Assembly: GCA_964019415.1 (NCBI GenBank)
Contig: OZ025883.1
Location: 3,719,586 to 3,783,585, forward strand
Reading direction: 5' to 3'
DNA length: 64,000 bases
From: Ianthella basta
Lineage: Eukaryota > Porifera > Demospongiae > Verongiida > Ianthellidae
This document shows, piece by piece, positions 1-37,300 of the stretch. Numbering within the stretch: position 1 is the first letter of the stretch; the number at the start of each line of letters is the position of its first letter. Below the pieces are notes generated by a model, which searched no databases, was not told the origin of the DNA, and was given only the letters and a program-made list of their open reading frames with translations. The translations under genes were made by a program, and so were the position numbers.

Positions 1-281
1 ACAAGTCATTAACTCTACAGTATGGATATGCAGAGGGCTGGATATTTCTGTATCCAGTAATGAATCACACCTACATAGATGGGCTACGTGAAGCTCTAGG
101 ATGCTCATCATTCTTAGTTCACACGCACACAGACACACACATAAGCACAAAGCAGTATTCAAGCAGTATCTTCAAGGTGAAAGGATAACAACAGTAACAT
201 GGAGAATGAGCATTGGGAGCTAACTCAGTTAAACCTCTCAAAGGCATCCTTTAGGCAGCCAACATGCTAAAGGGTATACAG

Positions 282-1603
282 TCAATGGAAGCCAACAACA
301 GCACTTGGTCCAAATTGTTCATTGCCATCTATAGCACCACAGCTGTGGTCTAGCAACCAAAAGCAACAGACACAAGGATTTTCAAATTCAAGATGAATGA
401 GGACCTCAAAAGTAGCTGGGTCCCCTTGTGCCAGGTCATATACATATAGGTAGGTCCTGTTTACCCCTCCATATATGGAGGTGGGTCCTCATCCTTCTGT
501 ACAAAGTTCCTCTGATGTAGTTGCCCTGCCCATTTAAGCAGGACTGTTTAGATGTGGTTTCATGATGTCACTGCATCACAATGCATTATCCCATGTAGGG
601 ATATAGTAGGGCAATGGCATCCTCCTCTGTGTACACAATAGAGGAGAGCTGGTCAGCTGGTCACATGTACCAATGACATCACACACAGCGCACCAGAAGT
701 ACTGTGTGTGCGTGGGAAGGGAAGGGGAATGCAGGACTGTGTGACTGCCTCACTCACAATGAGTTAATGTAGGTTGCTATTACAAATGTCAAACAAATGG
801 GACAGAACCAATTTCAGGCAGCAATCACAAAGCAATTACTGAATGCTCAGAAGCTGATAGTGCGCCCTCACTAGGGGGGGGCAGGGACCCAGGTTTCTAT
901 CACTACTGGTGGACATGCCACATCAGTAGTACAAGCACATCTTCCTGGAATCGACCAAAGTGAACCGATAGCTGCACACCACGTAGTATGTTACAGTGTG
1001 TAAGGAAACATGAGCTGAACACACAATCACTACGTACATTCCTGCAACCCAAATACCGCTCCAACTGGCCACCTTCCCTTCAAACACACGAAAGATCATG
1101 ATGCGTTGCTAAGCGCGTCAGGGCACGCATTGAGTGAGGGCTTGGGCAGCACTGCGCTGGTTTACCAACAAACACCGCCGCTCATCTCAGTCTATAGCAG
1201 TCGCACTCCGCATGTGGCGCACAACTGGCTACGAGCTATGCCACGGGCGCCTACGGAAACTGGCCACTACCTGGTACCGCTCGCCGTGCTGCCACACAGG
1301 GGCACAGCTGCTACCGTTCATAGCTGGACTGCTACTCACCTTTTCAACTGCTCCTCCTTGCAACTGATGCCGAAGGAATAGTTTTCTGTGATCCCTAGCC
1401 AGTATCGAGTGCCCGGATAGCAGAACAGGGGAATCAAACTCCTGTGCGTTCTGCTCCGATGCTAGGAACCCCACACAGCCCCCTACACTGAACCACAGTT
1501 CTCCATCACTCGCCAGCGGTGAGAGAAGCGTCCGCACGGGCTTGACCTCCGGGTCACGGTGCAGCCAGAGGTAGCTGAGCTGCTGTTGCATGGAGAAAGA
1601 CAT
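282..1603 (-). CDS. Unrecognised protein gene, two exons visible
   Basis: The first coding exon is 1603..1340. It begins at the first ATG of its frame (MSFSMQQQLSYLW...), gives 88 residues and stops at a good donor (AAG|GTGAGT, phase 0). A second protein-like stretch, 456..282, follows an acceptor (aaacag|G), contains TYLYVYDLAQGDPATFEVL and ends at a TGA. Whether the two are joined, and which small exons lie between 457 and 1339, I could not settle; a short open stretch after an acceptor near 950 is a candidate. The alternating hydrophobic, beta-like segments (GELWFSVGGCVGFLA; TFEVLIHLEFEN) suggest a beta-rich soluble protein, but I recognise no family. It lies head-to-tail behind the claudin-like gene, whose stop is 326 bp upstream of this ATG. 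Confidence 0.5.
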
Positions 1604-1928
1604 GACGGAGCAAGATTGACGGGTCGGAGCGCTAGCTGCCCGTCTCGAGCTTCCAGATACACTTGTAGAGTCTATATACCCCCACAATGTATTTCCTCTA
1701 GCTATTATATACAGGCACCACTACCAGATCAGTTCTAGAACTGCTGACCATGCATATCAATATAATCACATAATAGCACTTCCTGTTGCGAGTAGCTTAT
1801 TATATATACAGCAAGTATACAGTAGTAAACACACTTTGTATACTATACACATCACATCACATCACAGAGGGCCGGCCAATTAAAAGGGGGGATGACGAGG
1901 CACGTTGAAAAGTCATGACAGCAAGTGT

Positions 1929-4526
<2,598 letters not shown>

Positions 4527-5017
4527 TTTTAATTTCGTTGCCAAACATAGGGTCCCAAACCAATACGCGAAGAGTTTTGCAATGGCTGTGTCTCGCCGGC
4601 CACCTCGGAAGTTTATATATTAAATGGCCTCAAGTACTATAGCTTTGGGCGCCGTACTTCCCATATATATCCCATGTATATACGTAGATATGTATGAAGG
4701 GTACGCGTACACATGCAGCAGCCAGCAACTATAATTGTCTGGAGCTTGAATTCTATGTCAGTGGTAATACCCGAATACTATACTGCTCTGGTTTGCTCGA
4801 TCCTGGTTGGTTTATTTGGTGCGTGATCGATCTCAGGGATAAATTAAAATTCTGACATGAATTAACTTCATTGGCATTAATTTGCTACAGCCATTAATCA
4901 TTACAAAACATGCTGGATACATAACATAACAAGTACTCTTGATAACATGCATAGTTTTGTTCATGACAGCTAGGTCTTGGGAGGGCTGATCAACATAACT
5001 TGAAATTGTGTGTAAAA

Positions 5018-5023
5018 TTTAAT
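5018..5023 (-). terminator. Candidate CFAP74 poly(A) signal (ATTAAA)
   Basis: ATTAAA on the minus strand about 36 nt after the CFAP74 stop codon, the commonest variant of AATAAA. No transcript evidence; the claudin-like gene starts about 490 nt further downstream. Confidence 0.4.
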
Positions 5024-5058
5024 GTTTTAAATGAAACATGTGTGTGGTTTGACATGTT

Positions 5059-29605
<24,547 letters not shown>

Positions 29606-31002
29606 CCAGCAGAAGCGTAGCTAAGTACGTATGCATGCGAAGCTCAGGTCAAGTGAAAGGAACGGACATACATTAGCCTGGGGCGTTTAGCGCACATTAG
29701 GTTTAGGGTTAGGGCTGGCATTTATATTAGACAATAAACACCTACAGGCATTGTCCGCTCTTTTCACTTGATCCTGAAGCTCTACTGGACCGACTCAACT
29801 TCAGCGACAATGAGCAAGAGAACCATCAAACGACACCCCTCTTTGCGCCTGCCACTTAGTCCTTGTGTAGCCAGCCGAAACTATATCTGCGCTTCAGTTT
29901 CTGCCTGCCAGCTGTGCTCTCTGGCCTTGCCTGGCCTTAGCTTGCCGAAGCTGTACCTGCTGTACAGTTTGGCCTTTTGTGCTGTACAATACAGTGTGTG
30001 TCTTGTGTATAAACTCATGTCTGATAGCGCAATGGCAATACTTGTATAACGAATGCGTACTGGTATAAATGACATTCAGCTGCCATATGTACGACACAGG
30101 GAGAGCGGACACTGCACTAATAGGAGGTACCGTATGTAGGAGAGGTACGGTGTGTGTCGTGTGTAGACACCTGGTGCAAAATGCGTTGCAGTCTCCCGAT
30201 GTGCCCTAAGTATTATGCCAAAACTTTCCCTCCCGTGACCCAAAACGACACAAACAGACAAAATCGCGGTATAAGCCCCGTCCAGAGCGTTGAGTCGAAC
30301 TATCTACCGATTTGTATAGGGAGCGAGCGAAGCGAGCCCCCAATGACGGGATTCCTCACACTATAACATCATAACAGGTCACCCTGGGCGATATACATTC
30401 TATTCATAGCCTTTGCCGTGCAAAGCAGCCGTACGTAGTCAGTTATTGCGATCCCACTTAGAAAAGTGAATAGTCTGGGTACGCAACACTACCCGGCTAG
30501 AGGGCTTTAGTTGGGAGGCCTACACTATAAACCCATGTGCAGGGTTATGAAGCGACCTTAACGAGATAGTGAGGAGAACACTGTATGGCGTATTAAACCC
30601 GCTATTAGGTATAGCTGTGGCCCTCATGCACTTGGTGGCCAGGTCGAGGGTGGCGTGCGAATGGATTGTATTTATTCATAAAATGGTAGGGCTAATTTCT
30701 GCAGTGTCAGTAGCCGCTAACCTTGTTCCTTTGCAAGATCCGGTTCATTAAAGCCCTCCATTTTTGCCGTTGCTAGGTGATAACTAAATTTAAACGCTCG
30801 GGGCGCTAAGCTTACTCAGAAACGCCTACCATCACCAGTTCTGAGATGGCACACGCCTTCCGTTGCTGTCGATCCGCGTGCCGCACTGTCCCACGAACTA
30901 TATAGCCCAAACCACGCTGCCCTTCCATGTACAGTGTGCGCATTCCATAGATTAGAGTGTTTTGCGAGCCTAAATCGTGGCGGCGATTGAGTATGAATAC
31001 CG
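29606..31002. promoter_or_regulatory. 1.4-kb divergent intergenic region
   Basis: Separates the start codons of CFAP74 (-) and the WD40 gene (+), so it probably holds both promoters. It contains a short telomere-like TTAGGGTTAGGG (about 29703) and a repeat-like segment with GGGAGCGAGCGAAGCGAGCC near 30318. No TATA box stands out and I see no convincing exon. The (+) open frame from about 29810 has no supporting splice sites or family match. Confidence 0.5.
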
Positions 31003-32613
31003 ATGGATTTCTTTACTTTCTTCTCAAAGGGAGACGGTAGCAGCAGCAGCAGTAGTGATCTTCCACCTGCCAAGAAGCCAAAATTAGCGGACTTGGACCC
31101 AGTCAAGCCACCAGCCCCGGTCCCCGTCCAGCTTGGGCCTCGCTTGCGGTCGACGCGGGGTACCTCTACTGTGGCTCAGTACATTAGGGATAGGGAAACC
31201 GATTTTCCCCATCTACTAGGAAGAGACATCAGCCAACGTTTGTATCTGCTTGAGAATGTACTGAAGAAATGGACTACTGCTAAAGAAGTTGTGTTGCCCA
31301 ATGCCAAGTGCCACAATGTGAGTATGAGTGTTAATCCAAATGGCCACTTGGTAGCTCACTCATATAGTGGCCCACATGCCACACTTATCGACCCCAGAAC
31401 AAAGGGAGTGACCACACATGAAGTAGCTGTCAGCAAACCAGAGGGATTCCAGCTTTTTCCTGGGGCAAGGAGTGAGCGTTATAATCACGTCCTATTTGCC
31501 AAGAAACGTGAGCATACTCTATATACGTCCTCTTCCAACGATGAGAACTACATCCGAATATGGGACATTCGCAGCCTGAAGCAGCCAATTGCCTCACATT
31601 GTTCAAACTATGGCACTATTGTTGACATTGCACACAACCCAGAGAACGGGTCACTCTTGTTTGCGCATAATGAAGGCCCCTTGTGTTTGTGGGATGTGGA
31701 ATTAGCACAGTGCCAAGGCAACGAGTGTCCGACAGTGGAAGGAGCACAGGCTACAAATGAAGTGGAGGAGGACGCTAACCCCCATTATGCCCAGTTGCTC
31801 AATCTGTCATCTTTGAAGTGTATTGGGATTTTAGAGGAAGAGAACATGATGTTCCTTGGTACTAATGGAGGGTTCTTTGTTATCATTCCCACACTGGAAT
31901 TTTCGGGGCTAGCTGACATTCTGAGCCATATCAACCTGAGCCAACAGAGGATGGAAAAGGGCTACTTTGAGTGGTTCAAGCAAACACTACCAAAAGCATA
32001 CCGTGACAAAGTGCTGTGCCTGTCCGACCAAGATTACCTTCCTGCTGGCTGGGATAAAGTGTGTATGCTGTCATCAGCAAAGTTGTGCAAGGTCGATGAG
32101 TGTCTGTGCTTGTGTGCCCACGTAACAGCCATTGCTAAGCCCAGGGCCACTCAGAACAGTAGTTTTTCTTCCTTCATGCGTCCAGCCAAGAAGGACTTGC
32201 TCCTTCAGTTAGCCTTTCCTGTTCTTAAGCCATCAGCTGAGGCTCCTTGTATGCGAGACATTATGTTTGGTAGCAATTTCCGCACCTCACTCTCCAAGCT
32301 TGAGTCTGTGCACCATGCAACTGAGACTCTCTATCGTCCACTGTGCCGAAAGTGCATTGACACATCCACCTATCCCTGTCCAATAGCTGCTGTCCCATCA
32401 CTAAATGGAGTCAGAGTGTGGCATCTTCATTCCCCTAGTAGTGTACCCACAAACCGTGGGAAAGTGGATGGTGATGATTTAGAGCTTTGCTGTCTATCTG
32501 AGATCTCAACACACCACAAAGCTGTAGTGAACTGCTGCATTTCTCCAAGAGACTTACTAATTTGTGCTGCTGATGTGGAGGGGAAGGTCCAAGTGTTGCA
32601 ACCCCAACTATAG
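31003..32613 (+). CDS. Intronless WD40 protein, DCAF10-like
   Basis: A single 536-codon open frame from ATG 31003 to TAG. The N-terminus has a Ser run and a basic PPAKKPK patch. WD-type blades follow: CHNVSMSVNPNGHLVAHSYS at about residues 105-124, then a blade ending NYIRIWDIRSLKQPI (about 182-196) with WDIR, the WDxR signature of DDB1-CUL4 substrate receptors. The last blade ends CAADVEGKVQVLQPQL. Blade spacing, the WDIR position and the closing strand resemble DCAF10 as I remember it (which ends CLSGRVSLYQPKF). The expected role is a CRL4 ubiquitin-ligase receptor. Identity with DCAF10 rather than another DCAF is tentative. Lack of introns in a 1.6-kb frame is unusual beside the many-exon CFAP74 and may mean ancestral retroposition. 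Confidence 0.7.
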   Translation: MDFFTFFSKGDGSSSSSSDLPPAKKPKLADLDPVKPPAPVPVQLGPRLRSTRGTSTVAQYIRDRETDFPHLLGRDISQRLYLLENVLKKWTTAKEVVLPNAKCHNVSMSVNPNGHLVAHSYSGPHATLIDPRTKGVTTHEVAVSKPEGFQLFPGARSERYNHVLFAKKREHTLYTSSSNDENYIRIWDIRSLKQPIASHCSNYGTIVDIAHNPENGSLLFAHNEGPLCLWDVELAQCQGNECPTVEGAQATNEVEEDANPHYAQLLNLSSLKCIGILEEENMMFLGTNGGFFVIIPTLEFSGLADILSHINLSQQRMEKGYFEWFKQTLPKAYRDKVLCLSDQDYLPAGWDKVCMLSSAKLCKVDECLCLCAHVTAIAKPRATQNSSFSSFMRPAKKDLLLQLAFPVLKPSAEAPCMRDIMFGSNFRTSLSKLESVHHATETLYRPLCRKCIDTSTYPCPIAAVPSLNGVRVWHLHSPSSVPTNRGKVDGDDLELCCLSEISTHHKAVVNCCISPRDLLICAADVEGKVQVLQPQL

Positions 32614-32723
32614 GTGTTCTTCATTTGTTCATTTTACATGTTTCTTAATTTTTTGGGACTATATCACACATTCCAATGTACTTTTACAAGGAAACATTGT
32701 AGATACATGTAGACAAAGGTACT

Positions 32724-32818
32724 ACCGTATATCACAAAACTTTCGCGACCTAAAAATTTTGCGAATCGCTGCCAAAATGGAGTGCCAGAAATGTTCGCGA
32801 ATAAAAATTTCACGAAGG
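32724..32818. mobile_element. MITE-like segment starting TACCGTATATCACAAAAC
   Basis: TACCGTATATCACAAAACTT then TCGCGACC...TTTTGCGAATC and TTCGCGAATAAAAATTTCAC: internally inverted, with repeated CGCGAA, typical of short TIR elements in some invertebrate genomes. The right end is not clear. It lies 110 bp past the WD40 stop. GC-rich repeat-like sequence (GCCCGGCTTCGGCGGGC) follows at about 32976. Confidence 0.5.
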
Positions 32819-33259
32819 AGACTCCACAAAGGTGGACATTAAAGCCCTTTCAGTGTAAATAGCAGAAGCAATCGCTTCTGAAATCAAGCAAACAAAAGAG
32901 CTACACGCGTTTGTTGATTCGCCATTTTATTATGACATCACGTGCGTGCACAAGTTATTATTACTAGCAGAAAAGCCCGGCTTCGGCGGGCTTTCCTGCT
33001 ACGGCGCGCCGACGAAGGCTATCCGGCGCCGGCATGTCCACGCCAGCGCATCTAGGATAACTATTTGGGGCCAACAGGTTGGCAACAGCTGTGTGGGTCC
33101 CAGTAGTCATCATTGGCATATCTCACATCGTGTGCATGTGAAAACGTCAGCGCATCACACAGTCTGACAATTATTGGAGTATTCAAACATCATATGACCA
33201 TAATATAGTGCAGGTCAAGGAAAGGAGAAAACAGATAGACTGTATATTGTCATAAAATT

Positions 33260-33425
33260 TCAGGGTAATGATACAACATTGTCAGTGTAGCTAATGTGTG
33301 CCATGGTCATTGGCTTGTGGTCTTTAACTTTAAGATGCTGTAGTGCACCTATGCGACTGAGTGCAATATCCAGCTGGCCATCAGAAAACAAGGGCCTGTG
33401 TAAGTAAACAGCAATGGTGTCTTTG
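33260..33425 (-). pseudogene. PIF1/Helitron helicase C-terminal fragment
   Basis: The minus strand reads KDTIAVYLHRPLFSDGQLDI then ALSRIGALQHLKVKDHK and stops at 33260. It matches the last helicase motif of the PIF1/Helitron family (consensus close to VGIYLPRPVFSHGQLYVALSR). No other helicase motif or Rep domain is visible upstream, so this is a short remnant. Confidence 0.7.
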
Positions 33426-34377
33426 GTTCTGGCTTTAGCCAGCTACATGATGAGCAAGCACGCAATTGCAAAGTTGCTGAGGCTGGGCAAGAAAAATGCT
33501 AAGGAGCTAACCACAGGCAGTATCGATCCTGCTGGAATTGCTGCTGATAGCTGTCTAGAGGATCCTCTGTAAGGACAGGCTCATTCACTGTAGTCGCTCC
33601 TGGAGATCGCCCGTAGTGGTGGAGAGCGCAAAGTCATCACGAAGCACGGGCGTTTCGCGGGATATGCCTGTGGGCAGCACGGTCCCTGTCTCTTGGGCAT
33701 AGTTGGCTTCGCCGGTTGCTGGCGTCTGCGCGGTGAGCTTCTCCTATAAAGACCATTGCGCTCAGCTGCGCTGCCACCTCGCGCTCCTTGGCAACCTTTG
33801 GCAAAGATGGCGTCGTTATCCGGAAAACATGGCAATTGACGAAGACTCTTGAGTTTCAAATGTCTCACTAAATGTCTCACTAAATTTTACTTCTTCGCTT
33901 TATGTGATTACTCAACAACAAACCCATTTATTCCAACAATATCTATGGCTGTCTAATCATATCAAGGCTGCCTAGCATCTCTCAGCAATGGGTAAGGTGG
34001 GGTATATATGCTACTTTATCAAGGGTACCCACAGGAATCTATTAATTTTTACGCACACAGAGCATGTACAGGCTTATTAATCATTGTGTAATGGCAAAAT
34101 GGCCACTTATCATCATGTGGAGTTGATATGATCCTTCTAAAAAATTGGCCTCTAGAGTTATTCTATAACGAATCATTGAAAGAAACTATTGAGTGACAAA
34201 TGGTGTTTAAGGTGGTTTCCCTTTGGTGAAATTGGTACGTAAGTGCGTACTCTGCTCGTTTTACTGTAACAAGTGAAGTGCTCTGGTTGCTTGTACATGC
34301 TAACTCTAACCTGTTAAATTTATGCCCACTTCCTTAACTATTGGTTGTAGAGGAGCATAGTGAGACCTGTCTGCAGC
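33426..34377. other. Intergenic, no gene supported
   Basis: GC-rich repeat-like block at about 33590-33790, with a minus-strand open frame that has arginine-rich composition and no family match. AT-rich single-copy sequence continues to the start of the SH2 gene, and any non-coding first exon would lie here. Confidence 0.4.
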
Positions 34378-37300
34378 ATGAAGCGAATAGCTTCAGATAT
34401 GCAACTGCTTCTGAATGATGATAATAACAGTACTAGTGAGCCTCTAACTGCAAGCTGCAAGAGCACAGATGTTAAAGTGAGCATAATGGTATGACTGTGT
34501 ATGTACATGTGATTTTAATGCTTTAGAGCATGCAAGTGAATATATATGGAGTATGGAGTGCCTGTATTCACATTGTTTTGCTTGTATGGATCGTTCTTGC
34601 TCTGTTTTAGAGTGTATATATATATACCCAAGTGAAGTTGCAGCGCATCCGATGTTATCCTTCGAGCGAGCAGACACCATTTCTCTTAAATACATTTAGG
34701 ATGATGTGATTAGTAGATGGCAAACATGACAGGCCAGAACAGAACTCGTCCTGGACACCAGTCAGTGTATGCAGTAATACCAGATCCTTCTGCAGGGAGG
34801 TCTGCATGACATGCAAGACTAATATCATCCTTACTTATATTGTGTGATTCATAGGTTTCATTCAACAGTATAATATATAGTATTCTGTGATTTATAAAGT
34901 ATGATATACACACATATATGTCTATAGATAGAATAGTCACCTAGCTCTGGGGTATGGGGCTCCTATACGGGTGATAAGTTTCAGGGGATGATGCAATAGT
35001 GCTACACCAGCAGAATGTGTTTACCCATAGAGGCGGCAAATGCAGCAGCTAAGGCATGCAGTACAAACAGCCAGTTTGGGTGGGGCTTGAGCTGTTGGTG
35101 AGTGCTGAGTGCAGTGCCATCCCAGCCACAACCATGCATTGTATGCAGCTTAGAAAATGACACCTACTGAAACAATTATGAACTAACACATAATTATCAA
35201 TGGTCATAATCATGAGTCTATGAAGTACAGAGTGTATATATCCAGTCAGCATTACAGAGCACAAGGCCACTGTTCTCATGATGTACAGTGGTTTCTCCAT
35301 TTCTAGTCCTGATTGACATTTGCACATTGCACTCTATCACGTGAGTAAAATATTGGAACAATAGTCTCACACGTAGATCAAAGCACATGCGACCCTGTCG
35401 TTCCAATACTTTACTTGATTATTGAGTGCAATGCGCAAATGTCAATTTGAACTAGCTAGAAATTGTGAAACCACTGTAATTGCTTCACATTGGATTCAAG
35501 TTTATTAATACGTACGTGTATGGGAGCATCATTTGTAGAAAAGATAGGAATGTTGTTGCAATCATGCATGCAATGGTTGACTTACAAATAGTGCTTCATT
35601 TCTTTGTATGCAGGTCTCCAAACCAGGCAAGGCAAAAGCTAAGTGTCCTCCTTCAGTGCCTCCAAGGAAGAGTATACCGCAAGTGGAGAGGGAGATGAAG
35701 CAGTTACAACAGGAAATTGAGCAGTTGAATGCAAAGGTTAGTGAACCATCAGTGTTTCTATTATTGATCTTTGTGTAGTTGATATTCTTTTCTCAGCTCT
35801 GCTGAGGAAGACTCAGCTTACTTGTACACTCCCAACTCCACTCTGTATCTGACTATGACCCATGCACTCACTGTGGGCCAGGAGGTAGTTGTGACAGAAG
35901 AATTAGAAGAAAAGGAGCTATCACTTCTTGGCCTCCAGCGACTTCGTATTGCCCTTCTGGAGACACAAAAAGACATGATAGGAACAAGAGATTGTATTGG
36001 AGAGCCTTGGTTTAAACCATATTGGGAAAGGTATGTGTCTGTGCGTGTTGTATGCACTGTGTGTATGTGTTGCCATCTGTTGTCTGGCAAGTGTGTAAAT
36101 TGTGCGTGTAACACTAAGGAGTATCATGGATCATTGGTAGGGAGGCGTAATAGCAATCATCATTGTTAGTTAAGTTAATCCAATCAATATATATGGTAAA
36201 TTAATGACATAACTGTACATGAATACAATGAAATGAATTGATAGCATTCATGGACACAGCTGGGTGCACTGCAGTATGCAAATTGTAAAATGTACAACTT
36301 CTTTGCATTGCTCTGTGCAGCACTGGAAAATGAATCCATGCATGATTATGCATACAGTACAATTATGTATCCACAGTGACCAGTACATTGTATAGCTCTC
36401 ATGACAATACGTGGCTGATGTGTTATTAGCTGTACATGTCTCATGTCTGTGTGCATCTCTTAGGTATAATGCTGCAGGAGGAAATGTTGCATACATTATA
36501 TACATCTGAAGCCTTCATTCCCAGCACTCTAGAAATTGCCTCCCCATCTCTCAGAAGCAACAAGTGTCTTCACCACTAATGACACAGCCATGTAATTACA
36601 CATCTATCTTTAGATTTGAAGGTGTGCAGTGCAGGATTGCCCCAGGAGTGGACCTGGTCCACCACAGAAGTCGCTAGAACTCAATTTAAGCATTAATTGC
36701 ATTGATGAAATACTGACTCCATGGAAATGACTAAGTGATGTCTGGGGTATCGTGAATGTGACTATATGGAGGCATATCTTCAGCCTCCTTTGTGCCATTC
36801 ATTGAAGGAGATATCCTGAAGATCATGACTGCTTGGCTCTATCAGGACAATGACCATGACCCAAAGCACATGAGCATGTATGCATGTATGTCTAGAGATT
36901 CTTCGACATAGTGAATTGGTGAATGGGTGCAGCAGAAAGCACCAGACCTAACCCCACTGAGATGTACAGTTCATGAAGACCTAAATCAGAGACAAACACA
37001 AGCCCAAGAACCTTGAACAAGTGAAAGACGGGATGATGACCTGCTGGAAGATGTGTATGTTCACTCCTGTGGTGTGCACAAAATACGATCATTACCCTGC
37101 GCATGATTGCACAAAGGGTAAAGTGATCAGGTTGGGCGTCATCATTGTGCTCATGGACACAAAAACTGGCAGTTCTAGCTCAACATCTAAGCATCTGCGC
37201 TACTTGTACGAGCCCTGATTTCACTGGATGTCTTGGAAAACTAGCTCCAGCTCCCTTCAAATCGCTTCACTATGACTGGTGTTTGCAGCAATTGCGGTCA

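Noticed and set aside
1106..1381. Plus-strand open frame opposite the unknown gene's first exon
   Set aside because: Antisense shadow of an exon that has a proper ATG and donor.
29703..29714. TTAGGGTTAGGG as an interstitial telomere
   Set aside because: Only two units, which can arise by chance.
32150..32200. PCNA-binding PIP box in the WD40 protein (QNSSFSSFM) or at its N-terminus (FFTFFSK)
   Set aside because: Neither has the Q-x-x-hydrophobic-x-x-aromatic pair spacing.
33581..33880. Arg-rich minus-strand open frame
   Set aside because: Repeat-like GC-rich block, no family match, no splice sites.
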